A stretch of 64,000 nt of DNA from Amycolatopsis sp. DSM 110486. Its GTDB lineage: Bacteria; Actinomycetota; Actinomycetes; Mycobacteriales; Pseudonocardiaceae. Positions 24,900 to 32,511 of this stretch are shown here, piece by piece (within the stretch, counting starts at the first letter, position 1; every line of letters begins with the position of its first letter). The DNA lies in the NCBI RefSeq assembly GCF_019468465.1, contig NZ_CP080519.1:310001-374000 (forward strand), given 5' to 3'. The translations under genes were made by a program, and so were the position numbers. A model generated the notes under the pieces. The model was not told the DNA's origin. It did no database searches and saw only the letters and a program-made list of their open reading frames with translations.

Positions 24900-27262
24900 T
24901 GAGGATCGCCATCGTGGGCGGCGGGCCCGGCGGGCTCTACTTCGCCGCGCTCGCCAAGCAGCTCGACCCGAGCCGCGAGGTCACCGTCTGGGAACGCAAC
25001 GCCGCCGACGACACGTTCGGCTTCGGCGTCGTCTTCTCCGACGAGACGCTCGAAGGCATCACCAACGCCGACCCCACCGTGTTCTCCTCGATGGAGCGGG
25101 AGTTCGCCCGGTGGAGTGACATCGACGTGCACTACCGCGGCACGACGCAGACTTCGAGCGGTCACGGCTTCGCCGCCATCGCGCGCAAACGCTTGCTGGA
25201 GATCCTGCAGCGGCGCTGCCACGACCTCGGCGTCGACGTCCGGTTCCGCACCGAGGCACCCGACGTCGAGCAGCTCACCGCCGACTACGACCTCGTGATC
25301 GCGGCCGACGGCGTGAACTCCGCCATCCGCAAACGCTTCGAGCAGGTCTTCCGCCCCTCGCTCGACGTGCGCCAGTGCCACTACATGTGGCTGGCCACCG
25401 ACCGCGTGCTGGAGGCGTTCACGTTCCTGGTCGAGGAGACCGAGTTCGGCCCGGTGCAGGTGCACGCCTACCCCTTCAGCGCCGACCGCAGCACGTTCAT
25501 CGTCGAGCTGAACGACCAGACCTGGCGCGCCGCCGGGTTCACCGACGGCGCCTTCGGTCCCGGCGTCAGCGACACAGCGAGCGTCGAGCGCTGCCGTGAA
25601 CTGCTGCGCGGTTTCCTCGGCGACGCGGAACTGCTCACCAACAACTCGAAGTGGCTGCGCTTCACCACCGTGCGCAACAAAACGTGGCGCCACGGCAACG
25701 TCGTGCTGCTCGGCGACGCCGCCCACACCGCGCACTTCTCCATCGGCTCGGGCACCAAGCTGGCCATGGAGGACGCGCTGGCCCTCGCCGCCGCGCTGGA
25801 GGCCACGCCCGGCGACCTCGCCGCGGCGCTGGAGCACTACGAGACCGAACGGCGGCCCGTCGTCGAGTCCACGCAGCGCGCGGCGCAGGCAAGCCTCGAG
25901 TGGTTCGAGACGATCGACCACGTCGTGGGCCAGGCGCCGCCGCAGTTCGCGTTCAACCTCCTCACGCGCAGCCGCCGCGTCACCTACGACAACCTGCGCC
26001 TGCGCGACCCCGCCTACATCCGCTCCGTCGACCGCTGGTTCAGCACTCATAGCCCCGGCGGCCGCGACGACGGCACGCCCCCGCTGTTCCAGCCGCTCGT
26101 CCTGGCGGGCCGGCACCTGCGCAACCGCATCGTCGCCGCGCCGATCGCGACGTACAGCGCGGTCGACGGGATCCCCGGCGAAGCGGAGCTACTGCATCTT
26201 TCGGGCAAAGCCCTCGGCGGCGCCGGGCTGGTGCTCACCGGGATGACCGCCGTGACCGCGCACGGCCGCGTCACCCCCGCGTGCCCCGGCCTGTACACCG
26301 ACGAGCAGGCCACGGCATGGCGCCGCATCACCAACGCCGTGCACGCGCACACCGGCGCCCTGATCGGCGTGCAGCTCAGCCATTCCGGGCGCAAGGGCTC
26401 CACGACCGTGCCCGACGCGGCACCGCTGGGCCCGGCGCTGGCCGCCAACGGCTGGCGGACCGTCGCCCCCTCGGCCCTCGCGTACGGCGACCTGCCTGTG
26501 CCGCACGAGCTCACGGAAACCGAGCTGCAGGCGTTGATCGAGGACTTCGCCGCGGCCGCGCGCCGGGCCGACGAGGCGGGCTTCGACGTCCTCGAACTGC
26601 AGGCCGGACACGGATTCCTGCTCTCGACGTTCCTGTCGCCGCTCACGAACCACCGCACCGACGGCTATGGCGGGACCCTGGAGAACCGCCTGCGCTTCCC
26701 GCTCGCCGTCGTGGCCGCGGTGCACGCCGTCTGGCCGCACTACAAGCCGCTGCTCGTGCGGCTCTCGGCCGTCGACTGGGCCGAGGGCGGCACGACGATC
26801 GAGGACAGCGTGCGGATCGCCGCCGCGCTGGCCGAACGCGGGGTGGACGCGATCGACGTGTCCAGCGGCGAGGTCGTCGCGCACGAACAGCCGGCGTACG
26901 GCCGCAGCTACCAGACGCCGTTCGCCGAACGGATCCGCGCCGACGTCGGCGTCCCGGCGATCGCCGTCGGCGGCATCTCCACCTGCGACGACGCGAACTC
27001 GATCGTGCTCGCCGGCCGCGCGGACCTCGTCGGCATCGGCCGGGCGCAGCTGCATGACCCGTCGTGGGCGCTGCACGCGGCGGCCGAGCTCGGTTACTCC
27101 GGGCCCGGCGCGTACTGGCCGCCCATCCAGGCCGGCGGCGAGGCCAAACCGCCAAGCGGCGGCCGCGCCCGGCCGTTGCTCACCCTCCGCGCGGACGAAC
27201 CCTCGCCGGCCCGTTCGCGCTGGACCCCGGTACCCGCCGGAACCCCGAACAGGAGCCTCTGA
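24899..27262 (+). CDS. bifunctional salicylyl-CoA 5-hydroxylase / OYE-type oxidoreductase
   Basis: A 787-residue fusion. Residues 1-390 form a flavin hydroxylase with the dinucleotide-binding GGGPGG near the N-terminus, the GDAAHTAHFSIGSGTKLAME FAD motif and YDLVIAADGVNSAIR. Residues about 396-760 form an old-yellow-enzyme-like barrel (PLFQPLVLAGRHLRNRIVAA; VQLSHSGRKGS; TFLSPLTNHRTDGYGG). This layout is shared by salicylyl-CoA 5-hydroxylase (SdgC-type) and by 2-aminobenzoyl-CoA monooxygenase/reductase. The gentisate dioxygenase next door favours the first. Start ATG 24899 overlaps the thioesterase stop; GTG 24896 has better spacing to AAGGAGG and is a real alternative. Confidence 0.92.
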   Translation: MRIAIVGGGPGGLYFAALAKQLDPSREVTVWERNAADDTFGFGVVFSDETLEGITNADPTVFSSMEREFARWSDIDVHYRGTTQTSSGHGFAAIARKRLLEILQRRCHDLGVDVRFRTEAPDVEQLTADYDLVIAADGVNSAIRKRFEQVFRPSLDVRQCHYMWLATDRVLEAFTFLVEETEFGPVQVHAYPFSADRSTFIVELNDQTWRAAGFTDGAFGPGVSDTASVERCRELLRGFLGDAELLTNNSKWLRFTTVRNKTWRHGNVVLLGDAAHTAHFSIGSGTKLAMEDALALAAALEATPGDLAAALEHYETERRPVVESTQRAAQASLEWFETIDHVVGQAPPQFAFNLLTRSRRVTYDNLRLRDPAYIRSVDRWFSTHSPGGRDDGTPPLFQPLVLAGRHLRNRIVAAPIATYSAVDGIPGEAELLHLSGKALGGAGLVLTGMTAVTAHGRVTPACPGLYTDEQATAWRRITNAVHAHTGALIGVQLSHSGRKGSTTVPDAAPLGPALAANGWRTVAPSALAYGDLPVPHELTETELQALIEDFAAAARRADEAGFDVLELQAGHGFLLSTFLSPLTNHRTDGYGGTLENRLRFPLAVVAAVHAVWPHYKPLLVRLSAVDWAEGGTTIEDSVRIAAALAERGVDAIDVSSGEVVAHEQPAYGRSYQTPFAERIRADVGVPAIAVGGISTCDDANSIVLAGRADLVGIGRAQLHDPSWALHAAAELGYSGPGAYWPPIQAGGEAKPPSGGRARPLLTLRADEPSPARSRWTPVPAGTPNRSL

Positions 27263-27265
27263 GCC

Positions 27266-28309
27266 GTGGAAGACTTCCCCCGCTTCACCGCCGCCGCAGT
27301 GCAGGCCGCGCCCGTGTACCTCGACACCGCCGCGACGGTCGCCAAGGCCGTCTCGCTCATCACCGAAGCCGCTTCGCACGGCGCCTCCCTCATCGCGTTC
27401 CCCGAGGTCTTCGTGCCCGGCTACCCGTACTGGAACTGGACGATGAACCCGGTGCAGGGCTCGCCGTGGTACGAGCGCCTCTACCGCACCGCCATCGACA
27501 TCCCCGGCCCGCACCTCGACGCCCTGCGCGCGGCCGCCGCGTCGACGAAGACCACGGTGGTCATCGGCGTCAACGAACGCAGCCGCCACAGCCTCGGGCT
27601 GATCTACAACAGCGTCGTCACGATCGGCCCCGACGGTTCGGTCCTCAACGTCCACCGCAAGCTCGTGCCCACGTGGGCCGAGAAACTCACCTGGGGCGGC
27701 GGCGACGGCAGCACCGTGCGCGTGCTCGACTCCGCCGTCGGCCCGCTCGGCGCGCTGGCGTGCGGCGAGAACACGAACACGCTCGCGCGGTTCTCCCTGC
27801 TGGCGCAAGGAGAACTGGTCCACGTCGCCAGCTACATCTCCCTGCCCGTCGCCCCCGCGGACTACGACATGGCCCAGGCGATCGCCGTCCGCAGCGCCGC
27901 GCACGCCTTCGAAGGCAAGCTGTTCTCCGTGGTCGCCTGCTCCACCATCACCGACGAGATGATCGAGATCGCCGCCGGCGACGACGCGGGCATCGCCGAG
28001 CTCATGCGCCGCCCGAACAGCGCGCTGTCCGGCATCTTCGGTCCCGACGGCAACCCCGTCGTCGAACCACTCATCGACGAAGAGGGCATCGTCTACGCGG
28101 AAATCGACCTGGCTCGCTGCATCCAGCCCAAGCAGATGCACGACATCGTCGGTTCCTACAACCGCTTCGACGTCTTTCAGCTGCACCACGACACCACGCC
28201 GCGCCGGCCGGTCGTGTTCGGCGACCGGCCGGGCGGCGAGGGGTTCGCCTCAGCGGGACCCGTCCTCGGCCCCTGGGACCCGGACGAGAGCGCGGCGCGC
28301 AGCGCGTGA
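27266..28309 (+). CDS. nitrilase-family hydrolase
   Basis: A 347-residue nitrilase superfamily enzyme with the full catalytic set: Glu47 (AFPEVFVPGYPYW), Lys132 (NVHRKLVPTWAEK) and Cys166 (LGALACGENTN). Length and the CGENTN box match true nitrilases rather than amidases. The GTG start at 27266 lies four bases after the preceding stop, with AGGAG upstream, so it belongs to the hydroxylase operon. It may supply an aromatic acid from a nitrile to the CoA pathway (inference). Its 3' end overlaps the convergent MFS gene by 60 bases. Confidence 0.9.
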   Translation: MEDFPRFTAAAVQAAPVYLDTAATVAKAVSLITEAASHGASLIAFPEVFVPGYPYWNWTMNPVQGSPWYERLYRTAIDIPGPHLDALRAAAASTKTTVVIGVNERSRHSLGLIYNSVVTIGPDGSVLNVHRKLVPTWAEKLTWGGGDGSTVRVLDSAVGPLGALACGENTNTLARFSLLAQGELVHVASYISLPVAPADYDMAQAIAVRSAAHAFEGKLFSVVACSTITDEMIEIAAGDDAGIAELMRRPNSALSGIFGPDGNPVVEPLIDEEGIVYAEIDLARCIQPKQMHDIVGSYNRFDVFQLHHDTTPRRPVVFGDRPGGEGFASAGPVLGPWDPDESAARSA

Positions 28310-29569
28310 GCCGGCCGGCCGGTCCGGCGCGAACCACACCGCGACGAAGGAGATCCCGCAGACGGCGATCGCGTACAGCGCGATGGAGCCCGACCAGTTC
28401 GTGCCGGCCAGCAGAGCGGTCGCGATGATCGGGGCGAACGCACCGCCGAGCACGGAGCCGATCTGGTAGCCGAGTGAGATGCCGGTGTAGCGGACGCGTT
28501 CGCCGAACAGCTCGGCGAACAGGGCGGGCGCCGGGCCGTAGGTCATCGCGAAGAACACCTGGCCGACCACGAGTCCGAGCCCGACGAGCACGGGTGCGCC
28601 CGTCTCGACGAGCCGGATGAGCGGGAACGCCCACAGCGCGAAGAGAACCGCGCCGGCCAGGAAGATCCGCCGCCGGCCGACCACGTCGGACCACGCGGCG
28701 AACGCCGGCATCGCGACCACGCACACGACGGCCGAGACCAGTACTGCGATGAGGACGGTGCCGCGCGGCTGGTGCAGGTGGTCGGTGGCGTAGGAGACGA
28801 GGTACACCGCCAGCAGGTAGTAGCTGGTGCCACCGACCATCGTCGCGCCGGCCGCGAGCACGATCTGGCGCGGGTAGCGGCGCAGGAGCTCGACCAGTGG
28901 CGCGCGGCCGCCGCCGCGGGGTGCGGCGGGCGCGTGTTCCGCGACCCGGCTCTGCGCGTACAACGCGACCCCGACGAGGAGAACGCTGAGCAAGAAGGGA
29001 ATCCGCCAGCCCCAGGTGAGGAAGGCGTCCTCGGGCAACGCCGTGGAGGCCACGAGGAACACGACGTTCGCGAGGATCAACGCGATCGGCACACCGAGCT
29101 GCGCGAAACTGCCGTAGAACCCGCGCCGGCCCGGCGGCGCGTTCTCGGTCACGAGCAGCACGGCGCCGCCCCACTGACCGCCGAGCGCGAGGCCCTGCAC
29201 CAGCCGGAGCACCACGAGAAGAACCGGTGCGGCCGCGCCGATCGACGCGTACGGCGGCACGAGCCCGACCGCGGTGGTGGCGAGCCCCATGATGAGCATC
29301 GCCGTGACGAGAGCGGGTTTGCGGCCGACGCGGTCGCCGAAGTGGCCGAACAGCGCGGCGCCCACGGGCCGGACGACGAAGCCGACCGCGAAGGTGCTGA
29401 ACGCGAGGAGGGTGCCGGCGAGCGGATCACTCGCCGGGAAGAAAAGCTTGCCGAACACGAGCGCGGTCGCCGAGGCGTAGACGAAGAAGTCGTACCACTC
29501 GATGGCGGAGCCGGCGAGGCTGACGAGGACGGATCTGCGCAGCGTGGAAGCCGCGGCGGTGCGGGACAT
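28250..29569 (-). CDS. MFS transporter, metabolite:H+ symporter (MHS) type
   Basis: A 439-residue, 12-helix transporter. The opening SLAGSAIEWYDFFVYASATA and GHFGDRVGRKPALV are typical of the ShiA/ProP-like MHS family, which imports organic acids and osmolytes. ATG 29569 has GGAGTG upstream; the long frame upstream of it is not coding. It ends the ferredoxin-reductase-cupin operon, separated by a perfect hairpin, and is likely to import the substrate of one of the two neighbouring aromatic pathways. Confidence 0.9.
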   Translation of the reverse strand: MSRTAAASTLRRSVLVSLAGSAIEWYDFFVYASATALVFGKLFFPASDPLAGTLLAFSTFAVGFVVRPVGAALFGHFGDRVGRKPALVTAMLIMGLATTAVGLVPPYASIGAAAPVLLVVLRLVQGLALGGQWGGAVLLVTENAPPGRRGFYGSFAQLGVPIALILANVVFLVASTALPEDAFLTWGWRIPFLLSVLLVGVALYAQSRVAEHAPAAPRGGGRAPLVELLRRYPRQIVLAAGATMVGGTSYYLLAVYLVSYATDHLHQPRGTVLIAVLVSAVVCVVAMPAFAAWSDVVGRRRIFLAGAVLFALWAFPLIRLVETGAPVLVGLGLVVGQVFFAMTYGPAPALFAELFGERVRYTGISLGYQIGSVLGGAFAPIIATALLAGTNWSGSIALYAIAVCGISFVAVWFAPDRPAGSRAARRALVRVPGAEDGSR

Positions 29570-29617
29570 GGACACTCCGGTGGGTCGCATGGGCGCAAAG
29601 GGGACGGGGGAAACGAG

Positions 29618-29643
29618 GGGCACCCGGCCGAGGCCGGGTGCCC
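29618..29643. terminator. perfect GC-rich hairpin inside an operon
   Basis: GGGCACCCGGCC and GGCCGGGTGCCC pair over 12 bases with only two bases between. It lies between the cupin and MFS genes, with no T-run. It may be a partial terminator or RNA-processing signal that lowers MFS expression. Confidence 0.5.
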
Positions 29644-29652
29644 GGTCGCGAA

Positions 29653-30039
29653 TCAGCTTTCGAGCTCCTTGACCGGGTCGGTGCCGGCGACGTAGGGCGG
29701 GTCGTAGATCACGACGAACTCGAGGTCCACGTCGCCGGTGTTGGAAAACCCGTGCGGCAGCCCGGCGGGGATCTTCACGACGCTGCCCGGCTCCACGTCC
29801 CAGCTGTCCTTGCCGATGCGGACCGAACCGGTGCCGGCGGTGACGTAGAAGGCGTGGTTGTACGGGTCGCGGTGCAGCTTCGACTTCCCGCCCGGCCCGA
29901 TCTTCGAGAGCTGGACACTGTAGACGGACGTGTAGTCGTCGTCGACCACGCTTTCGCTGAACTGGAACCCGATGCCGGGGAACCCGGGCTTCTCGAGGCG
30001 GTGCCAGGCGATGTCGCTCGGGTTGAGGACGTAGTTCAC
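29653..30039 (-). CDS. cupin-domain protein
   Basis: A 128-residue single cupin. Motif 1 is GGKSKLHRDPYNHAFYVTAG (two His for the metal) and motif 2 is VVKIPAGLPHGFSNTG. GTG 30039 follows AAAGGAG with six bases spacing; the frame reaching 30054 would overlap the reductase stop and lacks such a site. It is cotranscribed with the ferredoxin reductase. Possible roles are a small-molecule dioxygenase or a binding protein. Confidence 0.85.
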   Translation of the reverse strand: MNYVLNPSDIAWHRLEKPGFPGIGFQFSESVVDDDYTSVYSVQLSKIGPGGKSKLHRDPYNHAFYVTAGTGSVRIGKDSWDVEPGSVVKIPAGLPHGFSNTGDVDLEFVVIYDPPYVAGTDPVKELES

Positions 30040-30050
30040 GGCGGCTCCTT

Positions 30051-31259
30051 TCACTGGGTCTTCGCGGACAGGTGCTGGAGTTCTTCACAGAGCTCGGCGA
30101 ATGGCTTCCCGGCCGCCAGGGCGCGCCGGCAGCCGACGAGTGCTTTCGGCCAGTTGACGACCACGGCGCCCGCCGGCCGGCCGGCGGCGCCGAAGACCAT
30201 CGCGAACGCGTCGCCGGAGCGTTCGAACAGCAGGGTTTCGGTGCCGGCCCGGGGATCGCCGACGAGCTGCACCTTCCAGTCGTACTGGTCGGTCCAGACG
30301 TATTCGGCGGGTTTGTGCGCGCGGGGATCACCCGGGTGCACGAGGGTGTGCGCGACGCACGCGGCCTGTTCGACCGCGTTGGTCCAGTGTTCGAACCGCA
30401 CCGCTCGGCCGTGGCGGGCGGTCTGCCAGCGGGAGACGTCGCCGACCGCGAACACGTGCGGTGCGGCGCGGCCGAACGGGTCGCAGACGACGCCGTCGTC
30501 GACCTTCAGCCCGGTGCCGGTCACCCACGCGTCGTCCGGCACGGCGCCGATGCCGACGACCACGGTGGCGGCGTCCACTTCGGACCCGTCGCCGAGCCGG
30601 ATCCGCAGCCGGCCGCGGATCCGCTCCACCGTCGCGACGCGGGCGCCGAGCCGCACCCGCACTCCGTGCCGCCGGTGCAGGTCCGCGAGCCGGTCGCCGA
30701 ACACTTCCGGCACCGCGCGGGACAGCAACGCCGGGGTGGCGTCGAGCACGGTCACGTCGGACAGGCCGAGCCGGTTCGCGGTGGCCGCGACCTCCGAGCC
30801 GATGAAGCCGCCGCCGATCACGACCACCGGGCCGCCGCGGCCGAGGCCTTCCCGCAGCGCCAGGGTGTCTGCGGCCGTGCGCAGCGAGTGGACGCCTTCG
30901 AGGTGCTCCCAGCCGGCGGGCCGCGCGCTCGCGCCGGTGGCGATCACGAGGTCGTCGAAGCCGAGGGCCGACCCGTCGGCCAGGTGCACGCGGGAACCGA
31001 GCAGGTCGAGCCGGGTCGCGACCTGCCCGAGCTCGAGCTCGATCTCCGCGTCGGCCGCTTCGCGTTCGGTGAGCAGCCGGACGTCGTCGAGCGCGGTCGA
31101 GCCGGCGAGCACCCCCTTGGACAGCGGCGGTTTGTCGTACGGGAGCTCGTCCTCCCGGCCGACCAGCACGACGCGGCCCTCGTAGCCGTGCGACCGCAGC
31201 GCCTGGGCCACGCGCACCCCGGCGACGGACGCACCGACGACGACCGTGCGCGGCCTCAT
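30051..31259 (-). CDS. NAD(P)H:ferredoxin reductase (FAD-dependent)
   Basis: A 402-residue pyridine nucleotide-disulfide-like reductase of the kind that serves P450 or Rieske systems. FAD motif VVVGASVAGVRVAQALRSHG is at the N-terminus, LPYDKPPLSKGVL near residue 45, NAD(P)-binding VVVIGGGFIGSEVA near 150 and VFAVGDVSRW near 280. ATG 31259 overlaps the ferredoxin stop by four bases (ATGA), so the two are coupled. No oxygenase lies in the same operon. Confidence 0.92.
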   Translation of the reverse strand: MRPRTVVVGASVAGVRVAQALRSHGYEGRVVLVGREDELPYDKPPLSKGVLAGSTALDDVRLLTEREAADAEIELELGQVATRLDLLGSRVHLADGSALGFDDLVIATGASARPAGWEHLEGVHSLRTAADTLALREGLGRGGPVVVIGGGFIGSEVAATANRLGLSDVTVLDATPALLSRAVPEVFGDRLADLHRRHGVRVRLGARVATVERIRGRLRIRLGDGSEVDAATVVVGIGAVPDDAWVTGTGLKVDDGVVCDPFGRAAPHVFAVGDVSRWQTARHGRAVRFEHWTNAVEQAACVAHTLVHPGDPRAHKPAEYVWTDQYDWKVQLVGDPRAGTETLLFERSGDAFAMVFGAAGRPAGAVVVNWPKALVGCRRALAAGKPFAELCEELQHLSAKTQ

Positions 31260-31453
31260 GCCCCGTCCACCGCCAGCGCCGCCTCTGGGCACCGGCGCGC
31301 GACCTCGCCGACGCGCCCGACCTCGTCCGGTCCGATGGCCTCGCGCAGCAGTGTGACGACTCCGTCGTCGTCGATGTCGAACACGTCGTCGGCGCCGGCC
31401 ACACAGTTGGCCCAGCCCCGGCACTTCCCCCGATCCGCGTGAACGATGGCCAT
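31256..31453 (-). CDS. small ferredoxin (P450-type, 3Fe-4S probable)
   Basis: A 65-residue ferredoxin. The cysteine pattern is DRGKCRGWANC (C-x5-C) with a later CPEAA, giving three cluster ligands, as in actinomycete ferredoxins that donate electrons to cytochromes P450. ATG 31453 follows AGAGGAGG. It opens the operon ferredoxin-reductase-cupin-MFS. A P450 gene ends at the right edge of the window, 32 kb away, but no link between them can be shown. Confidence 0.92.
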   Translation of the reverse strand: MAIVHADRGKCRGWANCVAGADDVFDIDDDGVVTLLREAIGPDEVGRVGEVARRCPEAALAVDGA

Positions 31454-31498
31454 CCCGTCCTCCTCTTCTATGTCGCCTCTGTGACGACCGCAATAGAA

Positions 31499-31528
31499 AG
31501 AGTAGTCTTCTGCACAGCAGAATGACAA
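31499..31528 (-). promoter_or_regulatory. ferredoxin operon promoter with operator in the spacer
   Basis: On the minus strand, TTGTCA (31528-31523) and TACTCT (31504-31499) are separated by 18 bases. The spacer is almost filled by the palindrome TTCTGC-TGT-GCAGAA (31508-31522). A bound dimer would block RNA polymerase. The IclR gene next door is the natural candidate regulator. Confidence 0.65.
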
Positions 31529-31583
31529 CACCCGACGTCGGCTCTCCCTCGGTCAGGTGAGGCCGGCCGGCCGCGCCCAGGGC

Positions 31584-31631
31584 GCAAAAAAACGGCGGCG
31601 ACCTGGGCATTTCACCCAGGTCACCGCCGTT
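31584..31631 (-). terminator. strong rho-independent terminator of the IclR gene
   Basis: A 17-base-pair stem with one mismatch (arms 31591-31607 and 31615-31631, seven-base loop) is followed on the minus strand by seven T. It ends the IclR transcript before the ferredoxin promoter. Confidence 0.88.
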
Positions 31632-31646
31632 CGGAAAAGACGGGGC

Positions 31647-32435
31647 TCAGCTGTGCAGCAGCGGCGTCGCCTCCCGCACGATCGCCTGGAGTGCCGTCGC
31701 GACGACGAGCTGCTGCGACTCGGGCATGCGGCTCGCGGGCACGGCGACGTTGAACGAGATCCGGCCGGCCCCCACCGTCACCGGGAAGGCGACCGCCACC
31801 GACGACACCCCGGCCTCGCTCTCCTCGGCACTGGTGGCGTAGCCGAGCTCGCGCACCCGCCCGAGCTCGGCTTCGAGGTCACCGCGGGTGCGGATGCTGC
31901 GGTCGGTGAGCCCGCTGATCCGCTCGTCCGGGTAGAGCACCCGCAGCTGATCGGTGCTGAGGCCGGCCAGCATCGCCTTGCCCGACGACGTCGAGCTCGC
32001 CGGCAGCGAGCTGCCCAGCCGCGACGCGACCCGGACCGCTTGCGGGCTCTCGATCGCGTCGACGAACCGCACGCTCGTGCCGTCGAGCACGCCGAGGTGC
32101 ACGGTCTCGCGCAGCTCGGCGTTGAGGCGTTCGAGGTAGGGCCGCAGCACCTGGCGGAAGTCGAACCGCTCGAGGATCGAGAACGCCACGCCGGTCAGCG
32201 CCGTACCCGGCTCGTAGGTTTTCGTGGCCGGGTTCTGCCGCACGAACCCGCGGTAGAGCAGCATCGCCATCAGCCGGTGCGCTGTGGACGAGGCGACGCC
32301 GAGGTACTCGCTCACCTCCGCCAGCCGCACCTCCGACCGCTCGCCGAACAGCAGCAGCAGCTTGAGCGCGTTGTCGACGGATTCGATCGGGTACTGCGGC
32401 GGGTTGACGCCCGCCACGCCCTCGCTTCTGCTCAT
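31647..32435 (-). CDS. IclR-family transcriptional regulator
   Basis: A 262-residue regulator: winged HTH at residues 15-75 (SVDNALKLLLLFGERSEVRL; YLGVASSTAHRLMAMLLYRG) and the IclR effector domain, with TVHLGVLDGTSVRFVDAIES and SSTSSGKAMLAGLSTDQL. It lies directly upstream of the ferredoxin operon on the same strand, separated by a strong terminator, and a clear operator overlaps the ferredoxin promoter. It probably senses an aromatic acid or an intermediate. Confidence 0.92.
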   Translation of the reverse strand: MSRSEGVAGVNPPQYPIESVDNALKLLLLFGERSEVRLAEVSEYLGVASSTAHRLMAMLLYRGFVRQNPATKTYEPGTALTGVAFSILERFDFRQVLRPYLERLNAELRETVHLGVLDGTSVRFVDAIESPQAVRVASRLGSSLPASSTSSGKAMLAGLSTDQLRVLYPDERISGLTDRSIRTRGDLEAELGRVRELGYATSAEESEAGVSSVAVAFPVTVGAGRISFNVAVPASRMPESQQLVVATALQAIVREATPLLHS

Positions 32436-32511
32436 GCGGAGGACTGTATTCCGCTCGGCGCGGGCGCCGCGAATCTCCCGGTTGTCCGGGTGTCGAAGGA
32501 CTCTCCGGACG

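Noticed and set aside
26189..28189. 666-residue minus-strand frame opposite the hydroxylase fusion and nitrilase
   Set aside because: The plus-strand frames carry full catalytic motifs; the mirror frame has none and no ribosome binding site.
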